Shown here: piece after piece, positions 35,170 through 45,889 of the stretch
Numbering within the stretch: the stretch's first letter is position 1
How the letters are laid out: every line of letters starts with the position of its first letter
NCBI GenBank assembly: GCA_037367355.1
Contig: CM074699.1
Span: 1,116,001-1,180,000 of the forward strand
DNA from: Neoscytalidium dimidiatum
Taxonomy: Eukaryota > Ascomycota > Dothideomycetes > Botryosphaeriales > Botryosphaeriaceae
Direction: 5' to 3'
Length of the DNA stretch: 64,000 bases
Position numbers and translations under genes: made by a program
The notes under the pieces: model-generated
What the model was told of the DNA's origin: nothing
Databases searched by the model: none
The model's input: the letters and a program-made list of their open reading frames with translations, nothing else

Positions 35170-38100
35170 CGGTATTCGTTAAGTAGTTCCTAGTAGTTAG
35201 AGAGTTCTAATTCGGACTTCTATTTATTATACTTATTTAGCTAGCCTAGCTATTTAATAAGGTATTTTATTCTACTCGAGGAGTCGTCGTAATAATCGAC
35301 TATAGCCTCGACTTTCTACGTATTATCTACTAACTCTACCGCTAGTAGTATAAAGCCTAGGCGTACGGAGTAGAGCTCTAGTAGCAAAATATAGAAGATA
35401 GAATAGAGACGCGCTATTAATAGCGAGAGCTCTAGCTTATAAGCGTAGGTGCTAACCTTCTTAATAATCTTAAAGGGGCCTAGAAATCGGCTATTAAGCT
35501 TCTTATAAGAGCGCTTCGTACGGATATTCTTCGCCGAGAGTAGTACCTCTTCCCTAGTATTAAAGTATTTATCTAGGCGGCCGCGGTTATAGTAACGCGC
35601 CTAAAGTACTTATATATAGTAGATCGCTTCCTTTATATTCTTGCGTACGAGACGTATACGGTCTATCTACGCGGCGGCGGCGGCCGGCGTATAGATAATA
35701 TCCTCTAAGCCGGAGGGGGTAGCTTCTAGGCTACGTAACTACTATAGGCCTCTTACGCCGTCTAGCATACTAGATTTAGTTATATAGCTTAGTAGGTTTA
35801 GCGATACCTTCGTTAAAGAGTACGGCGTATTATTATAGGCGTATACTATCTATAGTAGGAGGGATACCTAGTTAGATTACTTCTAATTTATATAGATGCG
35901 AAGATAGTATTTAATCTCTTAATTCTAACGCTCCGTCTACCTATTAGTTTACGGGTAGAAGGCGGTACTAAACCGGTACTAGATACTGAGTTCGTAATAG
36001 AAGTTTACCTAGTATTTACTTATAAATACCGTACCTCTATCTAATACTAGGGAGTCTAGAATAATAGTTTTTAAGAAGTATTCTTATAGAAGGTCTACTA
36101 GAGTTCTTATATTAATAGTCTTATATACTAGAAAGTAGTATACCTTCTTTATTATCTAGTCTATTAGAACTAGGATTAAGTCCGTTATAGCCTTTTCGCG
36201 AGTTATAGACTCGGGTAGGTCCGTAATAAAGTTAAGAGATAGATACTTTTATAGCTCCGTCTCTACTTCTAGCGGCTATAGAAGGCCGTAGAGCTTATAG
36301 CGTCGTACTTTATATCTTTAGTACTTATTATAACTACAAATATATATCTATACGTCCCTTATTAGGTTAGGCTATTCGTACTTACGATCGATTACTATAG
36401 TAGTACGTTTAGAGCCGTAATAGCCGCCTAAGAAGTTATTATAGTTACGGCGGAGTATCTCGTCCTTTAGTAGGGTACTATTTAGGATAAAGACTTTTCT
36501 ATTACGTCGTAATAGACCGTCTAGGTCTTTAGACTAGTAGTTTACGGCGAGGAACTCCGCTAGCTTTACGCGTATTACTTAACTATCGACGTCTAGTTAC
36601 TAGGCCTCGTAGATTAACGATACGAGGGCCTTTAGAGGCTCTTCTACTTAGGAATATTTATCGGTAGCAGCTGCTACTACTACTTAGCGGGGTACGAGGC
36701 TAGGATATAGCCTAGTACTAGCGAGTTCGCGCGCTATACGTATACTACTCGTAGAGTCCTCGCGGGTATACTCGGCCGCCCTAGATTCTACGGATACGCC
36801 GGCGGTATTCTCTAGTAAGGAAAGAGTAGAGAGTAAGCCCTTAGATTAGCTAGTATTAGTACGAGTATCCCTCGTATATAATTCGTATACGTCTCGCGCG
36901 GTTAGGATAGTAGTCCTAGAGGTATTTCCTATAACCCCCCGTATCCGTAGTTTTTACTATAACGTAGGTAGTATAGCGTCTAGAATCGCCTTCTTTTCGA
37001 CCTCCTTAAAACCCGATATATAGTCGGGCCGCCGGCTAAGAGGGTCTACTAGATTTAAAGCCCCCGGCTTATATTTAATCTCGAAGTCGAACCGCGCTAG
37101 CTTTTCGGTATAGCGTGCCTATCGGCTCGTAAGGCTTTTAGTAGTTATAAAGTACTTAAGATTATTATAATCGTAGAGTACGCGTATAGTATAGAAAGCG
37201 TATATAAGGTAATATCGCTATAGTTAAAAGCCGGCTACGATTATAAGGAGTTTCTTATCGTAGATATTATATCTTACCTCTATCTCGGTAAGCTTCCGGC
37301 TATAGTAGGTAATAGGCAACTAGTACTTTTAGTTACCCTCCTATATATAGGGCTAAAGTAGAATACCTCTAATAGCGAAGTCCGACGTATTTATAATTAT
37401 TATTAGCGGAAGCTTAGGGTTAAAGTAACGAAGTACTAGCTTCTACGTAAAGGCGGCTTTAAGCGTACGAAAAGTATACGCCGCGGCGTCGGTCTACTAG
37501 AAGGGGAGGTACTACTTAGTAGGGCTCTTCCGCGTAGGGCGCTTCTTCGCGTTTATATTCGGCGGCCGCTAAGCCTTTCGTAGAAGGTTATTAAAAGGCT
37601 TCGCGATATACGAGTAGTTCTATATAAAGCGTCTATAGAAGTTAGTAAAGCCTAAAAACACTTAAACGCCTCGATACGAGATAGGCTCCGACTATTCTTA
37701 AATAGTTCTAACGCGTTCCTAGTCTATAGTAATATCCTAGAGGGTTACGATAAATCCTAGAAACTTAGCCCTAGTAGTATAGAAGGTATATTTAGATAAC
37801 TTAGCGTATAAGTTCTAATCGCGGAGGCGTTATAGTACTACGCGTATATATTATATATATTCCTCTTCGTTCTTTAAGTAGATAAGGATATCGTCTAGAT
37901 AGACGACGTAGATAGTATCTATAAGGCTGCCTAGCGCTTAATAGATATAGCTTTAAAAGATAGCGGACGCGTTAGCTAGGCTAAAAAGTATAACGAGATA
38001 TTTAAAGAGGCTATAGCGCGTCTTAAATACGGTTTTCTACTCGTCGCCCTTATAGATGCGGATTCTATAATAGGCGTTACGTAGGTTAAGTTTAGTAAAG

Positions 38101-40400
38101 ACTTTCGTATAAAATATACGGTCTAATAGTTTACTAATAAGGGGTAAAAGATAGCGATTCTTAATCGTAACCTTATTAAGGCCCCTATAATCGATATATA
38201 GCTATATAGTTTCGTTAGGCTTAGGGACGAAGAGGATAGGCGCGCTAGTAGAGGACTTACTAGGCCTAATCTAGCTCTTTTTAAGAGTCTTATCTAGGTA
38301 CTCTCGAAGAATCTAAAGCTCGCGGGGCGATAGATTATAGATAGATATTTACGGAGAAGAAGTTCCATCTAGTAATTTAATAGCGTGGTTATACTTAGTA
38401 TTAGGGGCGAGTACGCTAGCTAACTCGTTTAAAAAGACGTCTAAAAGGTCCGCGTAATACGGAGGTAACTACTTAGTAGGAGTACTTACCGCGGCTACTA
38501 TAAGGGATACTCTAATAGAGCTAAGACTAGGGTACGTATCGTATACGAGAGCCGCGTAGCGCGCGGCCGCGTACTCCGTAAGCGTCGCTTAAGGCACTAG
38601 AAGGTACTCTAGGTTTTAGTTACCTCCGCCCTATATTTCTAGGACGTCCTCCGGGGTAAGTATCGGTTTTTAATAGAGGTAATATACTTTCTCGCCTTTC
38701 TTAAGGTCGGCGAGGAAGTCTTCGAGCGTCTATAAGTAGATATACCGGAAAGAGTTATTAGACTAAGTAAAGATACCGGTTAAGAAGTTAAATAACGGCC
38801 CTACGTTTCTAAACTAGTTTATACCTAGAATAGTATCGAAGCCGGTAATATTAGCGCCCTAGAAGGGTAGCGCTTTAGTCGTACGCTACTTACTAATACT
38901 ATCGGTAACCGTTATTAAAAGTCGGTAGTAGTTATACGTAGTAACCGGGATATTATTTACCGCGCTTACGTCGAGCTTAAGAGTTAGATTCGAGAGGGGT
39001 ACTTATATCCTTTAAACGATATATTAGGCTATTAGGTTTATTATAGAACCCGTATCTAGTAAGGCCTTTAGGGTATATACCCCGTTAGATAAGTATACGA
39101 GAATATTAGTAACGATTCTTAAGTTAGAGCCGTTATTATACGGTTCTAGCGGTAGCTAGTCTAGGGCGGCTACTAGAGTCTTTCTTTTCCCGTATTACCG
39201 TTCTTTCTAGTGGCGTTAACTCGCTAGTTACCCTTTCTATAGAAGTCTCCTCCTCTATAGAGATAGGTACGCCTCTTATACGAGGAGTCTACGGTAGGGA
39301 CGCGCTTAGGCTCTATAGAGCTAGCGCTTTAGATAGAATCTCTCGACTAGTACTTACCGCGGCTCTAGGAAGCGAACCTACTACCCTAGTTAGACTCGCT
39401 CGAAGTTACGTTACTATAGGCGCGCTTACGAGTTAAGTAGTCCTTCTTAGACGGACTATTAGCGTCTCTTATAAGAGCCTAGAGGTCTATAATAGACTTA
39501 AGACGCGAGATAACTTTATAGAAGTCCTTAAGCGTCGTTACGTTATATAAGTAGTTACTCCGAAGGAGCTCCTTACGGTAGGCGTTCGAAAGACGCGAGT
39601 AGTAGAAGTTTATTAGGAGTACTTCGTCGAGAATCTCGTACGAAAGCTACTTTATTAGACTTTCGAGTCGCGTATAAAGCGCCTAGTACTTAGTACTAAG
39701 GCGTATCGTCGCTCCCTAGAAGTTTAGGATATTATCGAACCTACGTATAGTGGGGTCTTTAATAATATTCTAAATAATACGAATAAACTTATTATATAGA
39801 AGGTCGCCCTTTTTACTATCCTCTAACCGCTAGTATACGGGGTTAGTAAGATTAGTATACTTTTTAAGGCTACGGAGGGCCTAGCGGGTTCGCTCTATAT
39901 AGTTATAATTACTTATATATATAAGGGCGAAGATACTTTAGACCTTACGGTTCTAAGCCTCGAAGGTAGACTATATTACCGTCTCTAAGGTAGGTGTTTA
40001 GTATTTCTATAGGCGCTCGTATATCTTATCGAAGGTACGTATCGCTTCGAATACGCCGGGGATGCGAGTCGCCTACGTATTAGGTTCGGATAGCTTACGG
40101 CGTATAAGTATAATACGGTTCTATAAAGCGTCGATTATTTAGTTTAACTATTAAATTTCTTCTATAGTAACGCCTAGATTTGTATTAAGGAGCCTATCTA
40201 GTTTAGCTTATAGTTGCTCGATACGTTCTTTACGACTTAGGAGTTCGTTAGCAGCCCTCTCTACGTTACTTTCGGTTATTAGATCTACTCTAGGAGTAAG
40301 GGTACTAGAGGGGGTACTATCCGTAGGGTTCTCGCCCGCTACACGTAAGGTATTCGCAAGGGGTACGCTACTTCTCGGGTACGAGGAGGAGCGCGTATCG
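35170..40400 (-). pseudogene. Element E gag-pol remnant
   Basis: Gag about 40150-39200, protease with intact DTGS at 39045-39056, RT box YLDD intact at 37890-37901, RNase H near 37300. Integrase spans about 36650-35500. The chromodomain near 35340-35180 reads KVEAIVDYY and YLIK-stop-LG. Stops at Trp and Gln positions prevent translation. Confidence 0.88.
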
Positions 40401-40438
40401 ACTATCTTAAACCGGCTATTTAAGAAGAAGGATTTAAA

Positions 40439-40665
40439 TATAAGGACTAGATATAAATAGGGAGTTTAAGAATAGTATAAGAGGGTCTCTATTAGGTAAT
40501 AGACGAATTCTTAGGGGATTCGAGGGGCCCGTTAGGCGGGACTTATATATAGGTGAGCGGTAAGTGAGGTTACGTAACCCGCATAGGCCGCGCTAAGACT
40601 TCGTATAGGAGCCGATAGCTCCTCGCATATAAGTAGTAGGGAGTCCTATATTCGAAGTCCTTATA
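40439..40665 (-). repeat. Element E 5' LTR
   Basis: 227 bp copy of 32937-33153, followed by ttaat (40666-40670). No standard tRNA primer-binding site was recognised next to it. Confidence 0.92.
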
Positions 40666-40740
40666 TTAATTCTTCTCCGTCGGAAGGTTATTTCTAATTT
40701 CAGTCTAGGATATTATAGTTAGTAGTTTTTAGGGTAGGGT

Positions 40741-40753
40741 TACCTCCGATACC
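40741..40753 (-). promoter_or_regulatory. Element D putative primer-binding site
   Basis: On the minus strand GGTATCGGAGGTA directly follows the proposed 5' LTR end. With the preceding TA (from TG) it resembles the TGGTATC-type tRNA primer sites of gypsy elements. It fixes the LTR boundary at 40754. Confidence 0.45.
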
Positions 40754-41156
40754 TATAAAAAGGTGGTTAAAATATTACGCCGGGACTCTTTCTAGGGGAG
40801 TCGAGGCGCGTCGTTAGGTAGCTTAGGCTTTCTAGAGGCCGATATAATAGTAGGTAGGGGAGGTTCGTATAATAGCAGGGTAGGAATTAATTAATAAGTT
40901 AACTACGGGGGTCCTATCTACTATAAACGAGTGTGCTCTATATACTATAGGAGATAGTAGGTATAACCGCTAGCCGTAACCGCGGTAGTTCTAGTAGTTA
41001 GGTTAAGTGGTTAGGCCTTAGTATTATAACCGCGGTGTTGTTGCTAAGTCATCGGGGTGGCTACGGGCGTCTTATATCTTGGCTGTGTTATATTGGTAGG
41101 TCCGATTTCCTCCAGCTTAGCACTTCCTCTCCTTCCCTTCTTGCTGCGCCGTAACA
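40754..41156 (-). repeat. Element D 5' LTR
   Basis: 403 bp. The right end CCGTAACA at 41156 is the unmutated CA-type terminus (TGTTACGG on the minus strand). Bases 41010-41156 align to the 3' LTR pieces at 19010-19019 and 26960-27092 and are lightly mutated (GGTGTTGTTGC and CTGTGTTATATTGG retained). Confidence 0.78.
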
Positions 41157-41290
41157 ACTATTAAACTAAATAGTCGATAGGATACTATATTAAGTAATAA
41201 TAATAAGTAGAATAAATAAATTAGTATACTAGTAAAAAATACTAAATAAGGATAATTATATATATTTAGTATACGCTAATAAATAAGCGA
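41157..41290. other. AT-rich junction between repeat block and genes
   Basis: Non-repeat, very AT-rich strip poor in CpA and TpG, between D's LTR end and the first normal-composition sequence. It looks like unique DNA mutated by leakage of RIP from the adjacent element. Confidence 0.6.
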
Positions 41291-41782
41291 AATTAGTGGC
41301 GGAATTGAATGTGAAAGGAATGTGCTATAGTAATGAAACGACGACTGCAATACCAGTGTTTGACAAGTTTCGACTCCCTTTACGTGGATAGAGTCCTTGA
41401 GGCTGACCGGCAGACCATGGAGAGGTCCAACTGGTTTACGGTATCGCTCAAACCAGGAGTCCAGATGCTCAGCGTCTTTTATGGCCTCATCGAAGAAGAT
41501 TTCGTGGAGACAGGAGACCAACTGATGAGCCAAGGCAGCTCGATGACAGAAAGCCAGTGTGACCTCCTTCGCCGTCCATTTTCCGGTGGTTGTTTTCTGA
41601 ATTATGCCAACTGCATCAGTCTCGGTTATCTCTACTTCTCGCGAAGTAAGATATTGGCGTATATAGCTTCCGGAGACATCTGGTAGGGCTTCTGGCGGGG
41701 GCAATGAAGGAATGCGCCACTCCTCTGGGATCTTGCCGATGGTCGAGTTGCGTTTGTTCTCTGCAATAGTCTTCCAATCCAT
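41291..41782 (-). pseudogene. Amidase-signature (acetamidase-like) gene, 5' fragment
   Basis: N-terminal part of a fungal acetamidase-like amidase, read from ATG at 41780-41782. About 139 residues look authentic: EITETDAVGI, VTLAFCHRAALAHQLV and PLHGLPVSLKDS with the first catalytic lysine at residue 129, up to HVKGVET near 41366. After that the frame no longer resembles the family, and the Gly-Ser-Ser-Gly region with the catalytic serines is absent. The family is normally about 500-560 residues. The gene is therefore cut off about 200 bases before element D, presumably by the insertion and the following RIP. An overlapping plus-strand frame here is a shadow. Confidence 0.8.
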
Positions 41783-41862
41783 AGTGACGTCGTGGTGATT
41801 CGTTTGGTGTAATTCAGACTGGCAATCTTTTATCTTGTCAGCCTGTCTTTATAATCCCATTA

Positions 41863-42000
41863 TGCGTTCGGCCGATGCCATTTCTACCCGACTCGGTCAA
41901 GCCGGCAAGAACGATGTCTACGAAAAAGATGGCAAAAATCCTGGATTACTGAACATTCCCGGAATGGACCATGGAGCATTTGTGCCTATGTTCGTAGGGT
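41863..42000 (+). pseudogene. Possible LigB-type extradiol dioxygenase fragment
   Basis: A 46-codon frame from ATG at 41863 contains the string GMDHGAFVPM. This resembles the DHG-x-W/F-VP segment of class III (LigB/DODA-type) ring-cleaving dioxygenases, in which the His is a metal-site residue. A stop follows directly; GTAAG overlaps it and could have been a splice donor. No further homology is visible on either side. It could be an isolated exon remnant or chance. Confidence 0.35.
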
Positions 42001-42368
42001 AAGTCAGGAATAGTTGGGTCTGGTGTTGCATAAGTGGATGAATACACGGATAGTCGGGTGACTACCGGAGCCGAAGCCGAAGTGGCCAATTGTGAGCGGC
42101 GTTTTCCTCGGGCGTCATTGTATATCCCATTTCAAATCGGACAAATCTTCACGGACGACGTCAAAGCTCCTACGTGCTGAATTTGCCGTCGATGTACTAG
42201 ATCATTCCCACATTCTGCTTAAGTGTGTTTTTTCTACACCTCCTGTCAAGACGCGCGTTACGAACCGAGGGATAAATAGGCCACACACTCCGGCCCCCTT
42301 CCTTCTGTATATCGACAAGCATTTTCATCACATATTTTGCCTCCAAATTTGGACAGCCCGTGCCAAAC
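42001..42368. other. Upstream region of the MDR reductase gene
   Basis: No coding signal in either strand that I recognise; short overlapping frames differ in all phases. Probably promoter and 5' UTR of the gene starting at 42369. Confidence 0.5.
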
Positions 42369-43513
42369 ATGAAAGAAGCAATCGTACACAGCGCCGAAAA
42401 GGTTTGACTCATAACGGCACTGAAGTCTTATTGACTCGCTGACATTTGATGAAAGGTTGAAATCGTAGATTCGCCAATTCCTACGCCGGGACCTGACCAA
42501 GTGGTGATTCGGGTCATAGCGAGCGGGTGCAACCCGAAAGACTGGTGCTTAATACCCATATGTTGCTTGCGGCTCGTGCTGAAGAGCTTTCTAGGAAAGT
42601 GCCTGAAATTTACGGGACACCCCATAATGCTGGCGATGATATTGCTGGTTTCGTGCACGCTGTCGGTGCCAAAGTCTACGAATTCAAGCCAGGCGATCGC
42701 GTGGCCGCCTTCCACGAGACGATGAAGCCGGGCGGCAGCTTTGCAGAGTACGCTGTGGCGTGGCAGTATATGACCTCTCATATACCGGATAATCTCAGCT
42801 TCGAGGAGGCTTCGACGATCCCGTTAGCCGGACTGACAGCTGTAGTCGGCAACTACATTCGGCTACGCTTACCGGAGCCATGGACTCCTGCGACTGAGAA
42901 AGTACCATTCCTCGTCTATGGCGCAGCGTCGGCTGTGGGCGCGTTTGCGATCAAGCTTGCGCGCCTATCGAACATTCATCCCATCATCGGCGTGGCAGGA
43001 AGGGGAATCCCGTACGCCGAATCGCTGATCGATAGAACCAAGGGAGACGTGATTATCGATTACCGTAACGGAAATGAAGCAGTTGTTGCCGGAATCAAAG
43101 ACGTACTCAAAAACGCCGGAGCCCCACATCTCCACCACGCCTTCGATGCCGTCTCCGATAAGGGAAGCCATAATGACGTGGTCGCTGTCCTTGCACCGGA
43201 GGGTCGAGTGACCTATGTGTTCCCCCTGGAACACACAGCTCCGCCTGGATTCAGCTATCCCAAAACCTACAAGTCCGCTGAATTCAGCAATGTCGGGGAC
43301 GCATATGGTGCGAATCGACAGCAGGGGTTCATCTACCTTCGATGGCTGTTCCGGATGGCGATGGAGGAGAAATTTGCGCCGCATCCACATGAGGTCGTTC
43401 CTGGCGGTCTTGCAGGTGTGGGTCAGGCACTACAGAATCTAAAAGCGGGAAAAGCGAGCGCAGTAAAGTACGTTTTCAAGGTACCTGAAACAGAAGGCGC
43501 TGGACAGGATTGA
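42369..43513 (+). CDS. MDR-family zinc-free reductase (quinone oxidoreductase/enoyl reductase-like)
   Basis: Model: exons 42369-42401, 42456-42544, 42595-43513; 346 aa, phases agree. Exon 1 codes MKEAIVHSAEK. Intron 1 (54 bp) has CTGAC before its acceptor; intron 2 is 50 bp. A single-exon reading from 42527 would miss the N-terminal sheet VEIVDSPIPTPGPDQVVIRV and CNPKDW. The catalytic domain contains GDDIAGFVHAVG, PGDRVAAF, IPLAGLTAVV and the cofactor loop VYGAASAVGAFAIKLA. There are no zinc ligands of classical alcohol dehydrogenases, so it belongs with NADPH-dependent quinone reductase or trans-acting enoyl reductase-like proteins. Such enzymes occur in secondary metabolite clusters; the substrate cannot be told. 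It appears intact although its neighbours on both sides are broken. Confidence 0.88.
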
Positions 43514-44299
43514 ATCCAGCGGCGCAAGAATCAATGCCAAAGAAAAAAACAGATAAGTCATAGCATGGAGCTGTGAAATATTCTGTGTATGATAGCGAGA
43601 TCCTACAGATAGGAACAGATTCGAGGGAACCTCGTCTATTATATAATTTCCCACGTTTGAGAAAGCTTCCCGACCGTGGCCGCTCTTGACGCTGACACAT
43701 TGGCGTGTCAAGAGCATATATGTTGCTAGGAAATGTTTGCGACGTCTAGTACAGTGCCAAGGGCGGTGCAACGAGAAGAGCCTCAGGGCTTAGGTATAGG
43801 CTTTGAATACTAGTTTAGGTGTATGATGAACGAATCAGCGCTGAAGAGATCTGTGGTAAACATTGATGTCACATGCTACCGGCGCCGAGATACCAACCGT
43901 CGGATACGGAAAGCAGCTATAGGCGTCCAAGAATGTATGCAGTGAAGCGCGTAGCCCAAATGGGTGGGCAATATGGAGCTGGAAGGGCAGCGGAGCCGAG
44001 CAGGTGAGGGCGCGGTCAGGCCAAGGCGAGTGGGTCGCAGATCAAACAGCCATCAATCTGCGGCAGGGCCAAAACATTTCTGTCCTCGTCATCGGGGTTG
44101 GCGTGAGATATTCTTAAAGCCACGTGCCCCACTTCGAATCAAATTTTTCGGATAATTGTGCAGCAGTTGACGGGATCTCGACATAATCGCCACTCCGGCT
44201 CGTGCGTTTGAGTTACGAGGCAGCTAATGGGTTTGGGCCTACAAACAAACATAATCGACAGTCCCAAATACACCTGTGTTGAAAAGCCCAAAATTCATA
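43514..44299. other. Intergenic, no gene recognised
   Basis: Normal base composition. Only short frames on both strands, none with a recognisable domain. It may contain further decayed sequence upstream of the GMC remnant. Confidence 0.5.
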
Positions 44300-44923
44300 C
44301 TAAGAGTTCAGCCCGTGTTCTGTGACGCCTTTCAATGGCATTTCTCAATGTCACCACAAGGTGAGTACTTCATCGTCATGGTCGACTTGGTGCGGTCCTT
44401 GTCGCGAAATGGCTGCGTAATACTGAACTCGGCCATCCCTTGGATGAGGCCAAGATCAATATCAACTTCTGTATCTTCTTTGAGATCAAGCTGGATCTGA
44501 TTTCGCTGAGGGAGGGTGTCCGACACATCGACGGCATCATCCTGAACGGAGAGGAGTGTGGGGTGCGAGATACAATTGAAGGAGCCTATCCCCCGCACAC
44601 GCCGAGAAGGTCGGACGAGGTTGTAATAAAAATGATCCTTGAGTGCTCTATTTTTATGTGTTTTGCAGAATCTCTCCTGACGATATACATCAAATCCATG
44701 TGGTACTGCTCGTCTCTCAAGCAATATCGAGCAGGTTATGGTTAATGCAAAACTCCAGGTTCATAGCGTCAAAACCCTTCGCGTCATCGACGCGTCTATG
44801 GTCCCAGCCATTCCTGATTGCAGGATTCAAAATGCTGTTTACATGATATTCGAGATTGGGTTTGACATGATTAAAGTTAGATACCTGGAGCTCTACGAGC
44901 GAAAATGTACCGCCAAACCTTAG
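44300..44923 (+). pseudogene. GMC oxidoreductase, C-terminal remnant with frameshifts
   Basis: The C-terminal part of a glucose-methanol-choline family flavoenzyme is spread over three frames. The pieces are QWHFSMSPQGEYF and VILNSA (44330-44430), KININFCIFFEIKLDLISLREGV (44450-44520), PRRSDEVVIKMILE (44610-44645), then in another frame NPCGTARLS (HPCGT-type active-site region), and VNAKLQVHSVKTLRVIDASM to DMIK (44740-44875). At least two frame shifts (near 44430 and 44690) and the loss of the N-terminal FAD-binding half show it is dead. It sits between an intact reductase and a broken DJ-1 gene. Confidence 0.8.
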
Positions 44924-45119
44924 CAGGGTCTGCAAAAAGGATTTTCAGGAAGTTGGTTACGAATGGAGTCATTACTTCTTCAACACCAAAACACTGTAAC
45001 CGTACAGAATGCAGTAATTCATGGTGTCACGGCAGTGAAGTGCCCAGAGCTATACAAGATATCGTCCTGGCAGGCAAGAATGTTCCCAAAGCCACGCTGC
45101 TCAAAGCAGCCCGTCTCCC

Positions 45120-45889
45120 TCACCATTCCCTCAAAGCCTGCAATATAGCCTTCCCCACCCCCTCCGAGCTCGGAGGATTCTGACCCGTGATCAGCTGCCC
45201 CTCTCCCTGTCCACGACGACGCAACTCTCAAAATCGCCTCCACACACGTACTCCCCAGACATCTTCCGCAGCTCCGTCTCCAGCAAGAACGGCATCTCCT
45301 TCTCGGTCCCCAACAACCTCTCCTTGCTGTCCTTCAAGCCGCCGGCCCGCTCCCCCATCAGGAACGGCGTCCCGTCGGCCTTCTTGACGAAGACGAAAGC
45401 CGCCGGCCCGTGGCAGACGGACGCGATGACCTTGCCGGCGTCCGCGAACTCGTTGGTCAGCGCGTGCGAGGACGCGTCCGTGGCGAGGTCGAACATCGGG
45501 CCCTGACCACCCGGGTAGAAGAGCGCATCGAACTCGGCCGCGCGCCCGAGGAAATGGGCTTCGTGTGCGTCCAGAGGCCTTTCTTGATTGCATAGAAGAA
45601 GCTGCTGATTGTGTCGACCGGCGCCACGCCGCCAAGCGGTGAGGCGAATGTCATTTCGGCGTGCGGGGAGAGAATCTCATAGGGGTGGGTGAGCTCGGGC
45701 TAGTCGAGGCGGGGTTTTTGATGTTAGAGGAGAGTGGAGGCGAAGACTGTGGCGGCTGGGGATATCTAGCAGTGAAGTGGATTTGTGGCTCAGCAGGGGT
45801 AGTGTTTTGCATACAAGATACCAGCCAGTAGACTTGTTGTCGCCGTAAGTGGCGGCAGACGTGAGAATGACAAGGACTTTCGGGGCCAT
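45120..45889 (-). pseudogene. DJ-1/PfpI-family gene, frameshifted
   Basis: Minus-strand ATG at 45889: MAPKVLVILTSAATYGDNKSTGWYL, then a probable intron (GTATGC at 45815 to an acceptor near 45700), then PELTHPYEILSPHAEMTFASPLGG. A 1-base frame change near 45590 leads to AAEFDALFYPGG and VCHGPAAFV (nucleophile-elbow cysteine kept). A second near 45195 leads to LITGQNPPSS and the end at 45120. The region between PVD and the AAEFDAL segment is shorter than expected. Intact relatives (Hsp31/glyoxalase III-like) are about 230-250 aa. Either a young pseudogene or, less likely, two sequencing errors. Confidence 0.75.

Larger units (their letters stand above)
32937..40665 (-). mobile_element. Element E: complete minus-strand chromovirus nested in element D
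   Basis: Short LTRs, 32937-33153 (3', 217 bp) and 40439-40665 (5', 227 bp), both start TATAAGGAC and end GTCCTTATA. The target duplication is ttaat at 32932-32936 and 40666-40670. Minus-strand order is gag, protease, RT, RNase H, integrase, chromodomain (about 35350-35180), then an unusually long 2-kb tail to the polypurine tract and 3' LTR. Different family from A-D. Confidence 0.93.
19010..41156 (-). mobile_element. Element D: minus-strand chromovirus, interrupted by C and E
   Basis: Pieces are 19010-19019, 26955-32936 and 40671-41156. Its 3' LTR lost the left part at the B junction and was entered by C; its 5' leader was entered by E. The 5' LTR (40754-41156, 403 bp) is complete. The minus-strand order is 5' LTR, leader, gag (about 32750-31900), protease, RT (YLDD 30454-30465), RNase H, integrase, chromodomain (about 28080-27940), antisense frame and 3' LTR. 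It is a different family from A/B/C, although short LTR segments (GTTAACTACGGGGG near 40900) are similar. Confidence 0.82.

Noticed and set aside
40671..41156. Solo LTR of a further family
   Set aside because: The right 147 bases match D's 3' LTR and the left end is followed by a primer-site-like sequence, so it is better read as D's 5' LTR plus leader.
41333..41686. 117-codon plus-strand open frame
   Set aside because: Overlaps the amidase remnant antisense; the minus strand has the clear amidase-signature homology.
45228..45635. 135-codon minus-strand frame with Arg/Gly-rich product
   Set aside because: Shadow frame of the DJ-1 pseudogene; the DJ-1 motifs are in the other two frames.
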